NCBI RefSeq assembly: GCF_014698935.1 | Contig: NZ_JACVMN010000002.1 | Location: 992,001 to 1,056,000, forward strand | From: Flagellimonas sp. S3867 | Lineage (GTDB): Bacteria; Bacteroidota; Bacteroidia; Flavobacteriales; Flavobacteriaceae | Direction: 5' to 3' | Length of the DNA stretch: 64,000 bases | In this document: positions 42,670 to 49,904 of the stretch, in pieces | How the letters are laid out: every line of letters begins with the position of its first letter | How positions within the stretch are numbered: the first letter of the stretch is position 1 | Position numbers and translations under genes: made by a program | The notes under the pieces: generated by a model | Told to the model about the DNA's origin: nothing | The model's input: the letters and a program-made list of their open reading frames with translations, nothing else | Database searches by the model: none

Positions 42670-42990
42670 ATGTATGAAAATGCCATTATTCCACTCATTT
42701 TTAGAAGTAAGGACAACCAGTTGTTTTATGAGTTTATTCTCAATGGTCAAACAGCATCCATAGAATACCGATTTGCTGATAAAAACCAATTGTTGCTGCT
42801 GAACACAAAAAGATCCAAATATCTAGCTGAGGAAGTTATACATGCACTAATTGAGCGAATTGCTGTTCATGCCCGAAGGATGGAATATGAAGTTTATGTC
42901 CAATGCCCGTCAATAATAGAGCATCTTAAAACAAACAAAAGATTACAGAGCATAATAAGGGTCCGTCCTTTTGCTGACAATAGTCTTTAG
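42670..42990 (+). CDS. YjdJ-type GNAT-like small protein (106 aa)
   Basis: The protein reads DNQLFYEFILNGQTASIEYR, then LLLLNTKRSKYLAEEVIHAL, then RIAVHARRMEYEVYVQCPSI. This resembles the short YjdJ/GCN5-like family (PF14542), with an L-x-Y-R strand, an alpha-helix of AHARR type and a V-x-V-x-C-P strand. The usual acetyl-CoA turn R-G-x-G is not visible, so activity is doubtful. It stands 58 nt before the sigma-like gene. Confidence 0.55.
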   Translation: MYENAIIPLIFRSKDNQLFYEFILNGQTASIEYRFADKNQLLLLNTKRSKYLAEEVIHALIERIAVHARRMEYEVYVQCPSIIEHLKTNKRLQSIIRVRPFADNSL

Positions 42991-43048
42991 TCATACTTGA
43001 GCGACTTCAATTAATAAAAAACTACCAATTACAATAGATCAAACAATT

Positions 43049-43594
43049 ATGCAATCCAATCATTCCACTCGACAATTAGAACCCCAAAATTGGGTACACA
43101 ACCACAAAGGATATCTTTTCAGTTTTGCCTATAAGAAACTTCCACAAGACATGGTGGAAGATTTCGTTCAGGATACTTTTCTTGCCGCTTTAAAGTCAGC
43201 ACATCGGTTTAAAGGGATCTCAAGCGAACGGGTTTGGTTGACTGCTATTTTAAAATACAAAATAGCGGACCATTATAGAAGTAATAAAAGCATGAGGTAT
43301 TCTGTCAGTGAGAATATTGAATCAAGGTTGAGTTCTTCAAGAAAACTTGATCAACGGTTTGAGAACACCCATGATCCAATAGTTGATAGCATGAATGAGA
43401 ACGATTTGAAATTGGTGCTCAATTCAGGTATGGAAATACTATCTACACGGGAACACCAAATATTGCAACTTAAACAAAACGGTTTTAGCACGGAAGCCAT
43501 TTGCGATAAACTACAAATAAGCCGTGCACATTGCTGGGTATTGCTCCATAGAGCACGAAAGAAGCTTCAACAATATTTAAATAAGAATTGGTGA
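43049..43594 (+). CDS. ECF-type RNA polymerase sigma factor (181 aa)
   Basis: Region 2 is seen in HKGYLFSFAYKKLPQDMVED, FVQDTFLAALKSAHRFKGIS and VWLTAILKYKIADHYRSN. Region 4 is in LSTREHQILQLKQNGFSTEA, then ICDKLQISRAHCWVLLHRAR. It is normal in size. No zinc-type anti-sigma gene is next to it; the only following gene is a 39-residue frame starting 1 nt after its stop. It is the second transcription-control gene in the right half of the island and may drive the PAP2 and neighbouring genes. Confidence 0.9.
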   Translation: MQSNHSTRQLEPQNWVHNHKGYLFSFAYKKLPQDMVEDFVQDTFLAALKSAHRFKGISSERVWLTAILKYKIADHYRSNKSMRYSVSENIESRLSSSRKLDQRFENTHDPIVDSMNENDLKLVLNSGMEILSTREHQILQLKQNGFSTEAICDKLQISRAHCWVLLHRARKKLQQYLNKNW

Positions 43595-43595
43595 A

Positions 43596-43715
43596 ATGGG
43601 ATTTAGCAACGACGTCATCTGGAAAACATGGTCAAACCTACAATTGTATGCATACTATGTGGGAATAAAGCTTATCGAAATGATACGTGGAATCAGAGCT
43701 AGGCTTAAAAAATGA
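43596..43715 (+). CDS. Possible small protein coupled to the sigma factor (39 aa)
   Basis: The frame starts 1 nt after the sigma stop (TGAAATG). It reads MGFSNDVIWKTWSNLQLYAY, then YVGIKLIEMIRGIRARLKK. It is an amphipathic helix with a hydrophobic middle and a basic C-terminus. Position suggests translational coupling with the sigma gene, perhaps as a small regulator or membrane-associated peptide. There is no homology evidence, and chance is possible. Confidence 0.4.
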   Translation: MGFSNDVIWKTWSNLQLYAYYVGIKLIEMIRGIRARLKK

Positions 43716-43774
43716 AACCGTAACATCTCGAGTACCTGATATTCTTCTGGGAACCTAAAAAATAACACGCTATC

Positions 43775-44635
43775 ATGAATATCCAATGCATCAGGACATT
43801 AACCGTAATATGGTTGTGCATAACAGCGGTATCGTCGCAAGAAATCAAAAATGAAAATCTAGCTGAGGACAATAATTGGAAAAAATTCACCTATGATTTA
43901 AACAGTATCATTGGAGGTGTTGGGTATGCTTATAAACGGCCCTTTTCGTGGGAGGAGAATCAACTTCGGCTCTTTGGTGGAGTTATAATTGGAACCATAG
44001 GCTTATATGCCATTGACGACGACGCGGATAGATGGTTTATAAAACAAGAATCACACATCCCTAATCTGATAAAAGATTACGGCTGGTATTATGGTAACCC
44101 ACAAAACAACTATGCATTTAATGGAATAGTTTATTTCACCGGGCTTCTATCCAAAAATGATAAGATTCGAAGAACGGGGGTATTAATGATTTCCTCTGCA
44201 ACCGCCACTGGTCTTCTACAACAAATATCAAAATCGATAGTCGGTCGAGCTAGACCAAGATCGGGGTTAAACAAAAATGACTTTCGTCCTTTTCAACGAA
44301 ACTCAGATTTTCATTCATTTCCATCTGGACATACAGCACTTGCGTTTAGCAATGCACATGCATTGGCCAAACAATTTAAAAACCCATGGTTAAAAGGAGG
44401 GATTTACTTATTAGGTAGTATTCCACCACTTACACGTCTATGGAATGGTGCCCATTGGTTAACGGATATTGCCTTGAGCATTGCATTAAGCGTTGCTACT
44501 GTGGAGGCCATTGACAACTATTTGGACAAACGTTATGGCGGTTTATCCGGTAATGAAAAAGTAGAAGCAAAAAAGAGGATTGCTTGGCGACTTGTGTTAA
44601 AGCCCAATGGAGCTGGAGTGGTAATGAACTTTTAA
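43775..44635 (+). CDS. PAP2-family membrane phosphatase (286 aa)
   Basis: A short signal-like start (TVIWLCITAVSSQE) leads to the PAP2 fold. The three catalytic motifs are present: K-x6-R-P in KSIVGRARPRSGLNKND, S-G-H in FHSFPSGHTALAFSNAHALA, and R-x5-H-x3-D in RLWNGAHWLTDIALSIALS. These are the ligands of lipid phosphate phosphatases acting on phosphatidic acid, undecaprenyl pyrophosphate or lipid A. The active side would face the periplasm. It lies between the sigma-factor genes and the damaged decarboxylase gene. Confidence 0.93.
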   Translation: MNIQCIRTLTVIWLCITAVSSQEIKNENLAEDNNWKKFTYDLNSIIGGVGYAYKRPFSWEENQLRLFGGVIIGTIGLYAIDDDADRWFIKQESHIPNLIKDYGWYYGNPQNNYAFNGIVYFTGLLSKNDKIRRTGVLMISSATATGLLQQISKSIVGRARPRSGLNKNDFRPFQRNSDFHSFPSGHTALAFSNAHALAKQFKNPWLKGGIYLLGSIPPLTRLWNGAHWLTDIALSIALSVATVEAIDNYLDKRYGGLSGNEKVEAKKRIAWRLVLKPNGAGVVMNF

Positions 44636-44723
44636 GAATGATCTATCACGATGGACTGTTTAGAACATTTTATTAATGATTTAGTAATAAGTAAAGGTTG
44701 AAGTAATATTAAAAACAAGAAAA

Positions 44724-45296
44724 ATGGAAACATTAGAAAATGTAGAATTTAAAATTAGAACAATTGACAATGCACCGGAAGCATCAAAGCCAATATTGAA
44801 GGCTGCTAAGGCTGCATAAGGATTTGAAGCAAATCTATTGGGATTAATGGCCAATCATCCAGCTTTGTTGTATGCATATTGGGAAGGGGATAAGTTTTTG
44901 ACCAAGAATAGTGTGTTGACGGCAAAAGAAAGACAGATAGCCTTCCTAGCTTCAAGTTATGAAAACAATTGTCAATATTGTATGGCCGCACATTCCAGTA
45001 TCGCGCAGATGAACAAGGTACCCCAAGAGAATATTGATGCTTTGCGTGAGGGCAGGGAATTGCCAGATAAAAAATTAAATGCCCTAAGTGAATATGTAAA
45101 GGCAACAACTACCAAAAGAGGGCAGGTTACCAATGAAGATATCGGTAAGTTTTTAGATGCAGGATATACAAAAGAGGCCATGCTTGAGGTTATCACAATA
45201 GTAGGTTTTAAGGTGATGACCAATTATATGGATCATTTAGCTCAAACCCCGGTTGACCATCCTTTTCAGGGTAATTTATGGATTCCGAGAAAATAA
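44724..45296 (+). pseudogene. Carboxymuconolactone decarboxylase/AhpD-like gene with an in-frame stop
   Basis: The ATG at 44724 opens METLENVEFKIRTIDNAPEA, and after 31 codons an in-frame TAA (44817-44819) follows AKAA. The same frame continues GFEANLLGLMANHPALLYAY and the CMD motif SSYENNCQYCMAAHSSIAQM (C-x2-C-x3-H) to a stop at 45296. Relatives have A-Y-G-F at the junction, so one base change TAT/TAC to TAA explains it. Reinitiation at the TTG at 44838 could still give a 152-residue product with the active site. The intact family reduces peroxides together with thiols or removes carboxylates. Confidence 0.75.
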
Positions 45297-45303
45297 TTGT
45301 AAT

Positions 45304-45334
45304 CACCTATCTGGAATAAAATTCCAGATAGGTG
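45304..45334. repeat. 14-bp perfect inverted repeat after the CMD gene
   Basis: CACCTATCTGGAAT and ATTCCAGATAGGTG are exact reverse complements around AAA. There is no T run on either side. It could be a transcript-end hairpin between the CMD gene and the integrase, or a protein-binding palindrome. Confidence 0.6.
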
Positions 45335-45446
45335 AACAATAAAATGTATTGTTTGAAAGAACATAATATACTATAACAAGTCGGCTAAACATCAAATAAA
45401 GATTCCATCGCAATCCCTGTTACCGGAGACATACCGTAGTCTGATT

Positions 45447-46673
45447 TTATATGGAGTTAAGTTCTGCTTGGTAAGTATCGAGTATATTGCTCGGCAACGA
45501 TTTCAGGTAGATTTGAGTTGTACTTAACTTATTATGTCCCATCATCGCGGAAATTGCCTCTAAAGGAACTTTTTTGAACATGGCATGTGTTGCAAAACTA
45601 TGTCTTGATACGTAAGAGGTCAAACGTTCTTCAATACCGCACTTTTTCGCTATTTCTTTTAGTCCAATATTATACCTTCTCAGTTCCCATTGAGCATCTT
45701 TGTACTGCAACTCTAGTGTGTCTCGATAGATGATGGGCAATAAAAAACCAGAAGGATTGGGGTAATCCATATAGTATTGAATTATGGGTTTGATCTGATT
45801 TGTAATAACTATATCATAGCGTTTTCCTGTTTTCCGTCTTTGGAATTTGACACGACCATCGATAATATTTTCCCTTCTCAAAAAAGCCATGTCAATAAAG
45901 GACATGCCTAACATGAGGTAGGAGAGGACAAAGTAATTTCGATAGTGAAAATGCTTGGAACCTATCTCCGCCTTCATTTCGAGTATTTTCTTTATACTCT
46001 CAATTTTAATTGCTCTTTTTTCTGTGGGTTTTGTTTTAATGGTGTAGTACTTAAAAGGATATAAGGATTCATCAACCATGCCTTCCTTGATGCCCTTGTT
46101 GTAAATTGCCTTTATTGTTCTCATGTAAGATGCTATTCCATTAACAGAATTGCCCGGTTTTGATAAATGGTGCCGTTCAAATCGTTTTAAGAATTCAATG
46201 TTGAGCTCATTGAATTTTAAATCCCTGTTGTTTGTAAATCCTTTTAATCTGCCTATGATTCCCGAGTAATTTCTGGATGTTCCAATTCGTTTTTCTTTTT
46301 TAAGCTCTTCAGCCTTTTTAAGACCAAATTCATAGAAGGAGTTTAACCGTTTTCTATTGACAATTTTATCGGCAATATCTTTGGCAGTAAGTCTATCTAG
46401 TTGGTCAGTATCGGCCAGTTTATTTATAACCTCCTGCGCCTTAACTTGTTTTTTTAATAAAAGAGTATTCATCAGGTGAACTGAGTCAACGTCTGGAAAA
46501 TTTCTTTTTACTTTACATCTATTATTATCCCAGTATTCCTCTGGCACATAATGGCCTGTTTTTATCGAAGTGGTTTTTCTAAAATGGGTCAGCCTCAAAA
46601 TGATGGGGAAACATCCATTTTGGGTCATTCTACGGGTGTCCAAACTTAGTTTTATGCTCGTGTTCATGAACAT
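45447..46673 (-). CDS. Tyrosine recombinase/integrase of the island (408 aa)
   Basis: Three parts: an arm-binding domain (SIKLSLDTRRMTQNGCFPII, VPEEYWDNNRCKVKRNF), a SAM-like core-binding domain (about 110-210) and the catalytic domain. In the catalytic domain the Lys is in QRRKTGKRYDIVITNQ, the H-x-x-R region in SYVSRHSFATHAM, and MMGHNKLSTTQIYL holds the nucleophile Tyr. The usual first Arg is Ser in LGMSFIDMAFL, as in IntDOT of CTnDOT. It reads inward from attR, with the arm-type repeat in its upstream region; it catalyses integration into and excision from tRNA-Asn. The start is ATG at 46673 or 46667. Confidence 0.95.
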   Translation of the reverse strand: MFMNTSIKLSLDTRRMTQNGCFPIILRLTHFRKTTSIKTGHYVPEEYWDNNRCKVKRNFPDVDSVHLMNTLLLKKQVKAQEVINKLADTDQLDRLTAKDIADKIVNRKRLNSFYEFGLKKAEELKKEKRIGTSRNYSGIIGRLKGFTNNRDLKFNELNIEFLKRFERHHLSKPGNSVNGIASYMRTIKAIYNKGIKEGMVDESLYPFKYYTIKTKPTEKRAIKIESIKKILEMKAEIGSKHFHYRNYFVLSYLMLGMSFIDMAFLRRENIIDGRVKFQRRKTGKRYDIVITNQIKPIIQYYMDYPNPSGFLLPIIYRDTLELQYKDAQWELRRYNIGLKEIAKKCGIEERLTSYVSRHSFATHAMFKKVPLEAISAMMGHNKLSTTQIYLKSLPSNILDTYQAELNSI

Positions 46674-46687
46674 AAGTTATAAAAAAA

Positions 46688-46707
46688 TTTGCACGCAATT
46701 TGCACGC
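46688..46707 (+). repeat. Right arm-type site: tandem TTTGCACGCAA
   Basis: It is the same 20 bases as at 24026-24045, in the same orientation. It lies 15 bp upstream of the integrase ATG, so integrase binding here could also regulate its own gene. The distance to the attR core is 107 bp, against 45 bp on the left. Confidence 0.7.
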
Positions 46708-46814
46708 AAAAAGTTGATTTCAATTGATTTTGTTTGGCAATAAAATTTATTAAAATACTGATAATCAATAAAATATGTGATTTTTGAAATTTGCTTGTAC
46801 CCCATTCGGCGACG

Positions 46815-46859
46815 CTGTTAATCAGAGGGTCCTTGGTTCGAGTCCAAGAGGGGGAGCAG
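46815..46859 (+). repeat. attR: right 45-bp direct repeat (partial tRNA-Asn)
   Basis: This exact copy of the anticodon-loop-to-3'-end half of tRNA-Asn has no 5' half upstream, so it is not a functional tRNA gene. It marks the right end of the island and is followed by the original tRNA terminator. Confidence 0.93.
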
Positions 46860-46867
46860 AGTAACAA

Positions 46868-46898
46868 AAGCCTTTCGAGAAATCGAGAGGCTTTTTTT
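46868..46898 (+). terminator. Original tRNA-Asn terminator, displaced by the island
   Basis: AAGCCTTTCGA pairs with TCGAGAGGCTT (one G-U) around a short loop, followed by seven T. It is similar in form to the island's replacement terminator at 23988. Confidence 0.85.
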
Positions 46899-47246
46899 AT
46901 TTAACATATTACTTCGTAGGGCCAAATCGTTTTCTTAGGGTAGAAATATGTTTTATCAAGTGTAAGGCAATTGGATGCTATCGATTTAGTATATTAGTTC
47001 CTCGGTTCAATTAGCTCAAACATAGTTTAATAGGTTTTTATCAAAGAAATGCCGGATAAACATTCGTTGTTCTCTTTGTGGCTTTACAGTATCTCATACT
47101 GGTTTTAAGCATTTTAGCCTGTTAAGGGTCAATACAAGTATTAATTTTTTGACCCCTTATTTAGATGTTCTGGAGCTATACATTTCTAATTCTATTTAAA
47201 TTCCTCCGGAGACTTTTAAGGGTGATTTGATTTGAAGAACCATTCC
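46899..47246. other. Gap of about 350 bp before the PhoD-like gene
   Basis: No gene was found. A weak -7-like TACATTTC at 47177-47184 may belong to the downstream gene. No repeats or tRNA are present. Confidence 0.45.
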
Positions 47247-49874
47247 ATGAAAAGAAGAAATTACTTAAAAACTTTGTTAATAGGGGCTATTGCCCCCTGT
47301 ATTTCCCCATCTGTGTTGGCCAATGGAGCCTTTAAGTCCTGGCCATATACTAGAGGGTTGAGTTTCAATAGCAACTGGCACAATTGGCCCAACATGAAAT
47401 GGGTAGGACCGGAATATTGGGGCAACCGATTACAAGATTGGTTCATAGAAGATGGCAAGGTTATCTGCGATGTTACCGATAAAAATAGAAACCTTCATTT
47501 GTTGCCAATCCAAAAACCGGAAAAAATGGTGGGTTTTATCACTTCAGTTATAATTGATACACTTAACCCAAAATTGGAAAAGTTTGAGGAAGGATGTTTA
47601 GGACTTCGATTGGGAGTAACCGGACCAAATGAGGATTATCGATCAGCCGCGGTATTTGGTAAAGGAACTCCTATTGGATTAACACCCAAAGGGAAGCTCA
47701 AAATTGGAGATCAGATTTTTGAAACTACCTTAAACAAGATTCCCAAACAATTTGGACTTGTTGTTGAGGCCATTCCCAGTAATGGCTCATATATTGTAAC
47801 CGTCTCCGTGACCAACCCAGAAGAGGATTTTTTGCTTTTCAAAAAGGAATCAATTGTATTGTCCAATAATCAACTTACTGGAAATTTTTCTTTGTTGTCA
47901 GATTTCAAACTTGATAAAGGGGAGGATTCAGAAACACCAAGTGCGGCTTTTTCCAATTGGCATATTGTCTCCCAAGATTTGACTTTTAATGCGGATAATT
48001 TTTTTGGCCCCATTTGTTTTACCCAGTATACGTTGAACAAGGGTAAGCTTAAACTTACTGCGCAAATGGCTCCCATTGAGAAAATTGAAGGACGCCTTGT
48101 TCATTTTCAAATAAAAAACGATGAAAACAAATGGGAAACCCTTGAATCAAAGACCATTGAACCTGAAGGACGTTCTGTTCATTTTTCAGTAATCAATTTT
48201 GAACAGGAAAAGGACATTCCCTTTAGGATTACAAGTGATATTCCTTTAGCAAATAAAATGGAGTCTTATTATTATGAGGGGACCATTTCCAAAGAGCCCC
48301 ATGATAAAAATGAAATAAAAACAGCAGTTTTTAGCTGCAACTTCCATTATGGTTTTCCGGACGCCGACATTCCAGCAAATGTATCTAAGCTCAATCCTGA
48401 TATCATCCTATTCCTAGGTGACCAGTTTTACGAAGGAACAGGTGGTTTTGGCGCTTCTTTTAAGGGAGAATTTGATAAAATGTGTCTGGATTATTTGCGA
48501 AAGTGGTATATGTTCGGCTGGTCATATCGCGATTTGTATAGGCATCGACCATGTGCTATTATACCTGATGATCACGATGTGTATCATGGCAATATTTGGG
48601 GAGAAGAAGGTGAAAAAGCAGATATTTCTAAAGGTTTTGGAGCTTTTGCCCAAGATAGTGGGGGCTATAAAATGCCTGCCAAGTGGGTAAATATGGTGCA
48701 ACGCACCCAAACGGGCCATTTACCGGACGCATATGATTCATCACCAGTAAAACAAGGAATAGGAGTATATTATACGCATTGGAATTATGCGGGAATTAGC
48801 TTTGCAATTCTTGAAGACCGAAAATTTAAATCAGCACCAAAGAACGTGCTTCCAAAAAGTGCTAAGGTCAACAACGGTTGGATTATGAATGATGATTTTG
48901 ATATCAAGGAACATCGAGATATTGAAGCTGACCTTTTAGGTGAGAGACAGCATAAGTTTTTGGATAACTGGACTTTGGACTGGAGTAACAATGCGAAAAT
49001 GAAAGTGGTGCTTTCCCAAACCAATTTTGCCACAGTGGCCACACTTCCCAAAGGTGCCAAGACCGGAGCGGTTATACCGTCCTTACCCATTCCAAAAAAA
49101 GGGGAATATATAAAAGGTGATCGTCCTACTGTGGATATGGATTCCAATGGCTGGCCAGCAAAAGGGCGCGATCTTGCGGTTAAAACCATAAGAAAAGCCT
49201 TTGCGTTCCACATTGCAGGAGATCAGCACCTGGCCAGTTTTGTCCAGTACGGTTTAAAGGAACATGGGGATTGCGGCTATGCTTTTGCCGGACCTGCTCT
49301 CAACAATATTTGGCCGCGTCGGTTTTGGCCAGATGTTGATAGTAGTCGGCATACTTATGAAAATCCTTCTTATGTAGGAGAACATGTTGATGGTTTTGGA
49401 AATAAAATGACAGTTTTTGCTGTTGCCAATCCTCATGACAATGGTAAAGAGCCCAAAATTTTACACAATAGGGCAGTAGGTTTTGGTATGGTTACTTTCG
49501 ATAAAAAAAAGCGAACGATCAAAACTGAATGTTGGCCCAGATTTGTGGATCCAACAACGCAAAACAGCCAATACCCGGGATGGCCAATTACTATTCAACA
49601 AGAAGATAACTACACTAGAAAAGCCGCCGCATGGCTTCCGAATATGGAATGGAATGGAAATTATAACCCTGTTCTAAAAGTATTTGATAAAGAAGGACAA
49701 TTGGTATATGCCATTAGACCAGAAACAAGTGGGTATAGTCCCAAAGTTTTTAAAAAGGGAAAATACCGAATTGAAGTAGAGGTGCCTGAGCTTGGTTTTA
49801 GAAAAACCTTTGACCGTGTAAAAGCGGGTGAAAAACGAACCAATAAAAGCATAAAAATCAACCTAAAGGGTTAG
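47247..49874 (+). CDS. PhoD-like metallophosphatase with N-terminal beta domain, Tat-type signal (875 aa)
   Basis: A twin-arginine-like signal (MKRRNYLKTLLIGAIAPCIS) supports the ATG at 47247 rather than the TTG at 47232. Residues about 30-240 form a beta-sandwich (MKWVGPEYWGNRLQDWFIED). The PhoD-like catalytic core contains AVFSCNFHYGFPDADI, the Asp of ILFLGDQFYEGTG, the D-D-H-D motif in AIIPDDHDVYHGNIW, the later VVLSQTNFA and HIAGDQHLASFVQ with metal-binding His. It is probably periplasmic, acting on phosphodiesters or phosphate esters. It converges with the HTCS gene, 30 nt away. Confidence 0.88.
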   Translation: MKRRNYLKTLLIGAIAPCISPSVLANGAFKSWPYTRGLSFNSNWHNWPNMKWVGPEYWGNRLQDWFIEDGKVICDVTDKNRNLHLLPIQKPEKMVGFITSVIIDTLNPKLEKFEEGCLGLRLGVTGPNEDYRSAAVFGKGTPIGLTPKGKLKIGDQIFETTLNKIPKQFGLVVEAIPSNGSYIVTVSVTNPEEDFLLFKKESIVLSNNQLTGNFSLLSDFKLDKGEDSETPSAAFSNWHIVSQDLTFNADNFFGPICFTQYTLNKGKLKLTAQMAPIEKIEGRLVHFQIKNDENKWETLESKTIEPEGRSVHFSVINFEQEKDIPFRITSDIPLANKMESYYYEGTISKEPHDKNEIKTAVFSCNFHYGFPDADIPANVSKLNPDIILFLGDQFYEGTGGFGASFKGEFDKMCLDYLRKWYMFGWSYRDLYRHRPCAIIPDDHDVYHGNIWGEEGEKADISKGFGAFAQDSGGYKMPAKWVNMVQRTQTGHLPDAYDSSPVKQGIGVYYTHWNYAGISFAILEDRKFKSAPKNVLPKSAKVNNGWIMNDDFDIKEHRDIEADLLGERQHKFLDNWTLDWSNNAKMKVVLSQTNFATVATLPKGAKTGAVIPSLPIPKKGEYIKGDRPTVDMDSNGWPAKGRDLAVKTIRKAFAFHIAGDQHLASFVQYGLKEHGDCGYAFAGPALNNIWPRRFWPDVDSSRHTYENPSYVGEHVDGFGNKMTVFAVANPHDNGKEPKILHNRAVGFGMVTFDKKKRTIKTECWPRFVDPTTQNSQYPGWPITIQQEDNYTRKAAAWLPNMEWNGNYNPVLKVFDKEGQLVYAIRPETSGYSPKVFKKGKYRIEVEVPELGFRKTFDRVKAGEKRTNKSIKINLKG

Positions 49875-49904
49875 AGGGAAAGATGCACCTCAAGAGCAGA
49901 AAAT

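Larger units (their letters stand above)
23936..46859. mobile_element. Genomic island of about 22.9 kb integrated in tRNA-Asn
   Basis: The element is bounded by exact 45-bp direct repeats (23936-23980 and 46815-46859) that copy the tRNA-Asn 3' half. It carries a tyrosine recombinase at the right end and a tandem arm-type repeat near each end. No conjugation, replication or phage structural genes are visible, so it is best described as a non-self-transmissible integrative element. The cargo is regulatory and redox-type and includes several damaged genes. Excision would restore one intact tRNA followed by the terminator now at 46868. Confidence 0.92.

Noticed and set aside
23981..46814. Island as a prophage or conjugative element
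   Set aside because: No capsid, terminase, portal, relaxase, Tra or replication proteins were recognised among its genes.
46815..46859. Second tRNA-Asn gene
   Set aside because: Only the anticodon-loop-to-3' part is present; there is no acceptor 5' strand, D arm or promoter.
46664..46867. Open frame reading CSPSWTRTKDPLINSV across attR
   Set aside because: It is a translation of the duplicated tRNA 3' half and the integrase upstream region; such frames beside tRNA copies are a known artefact.
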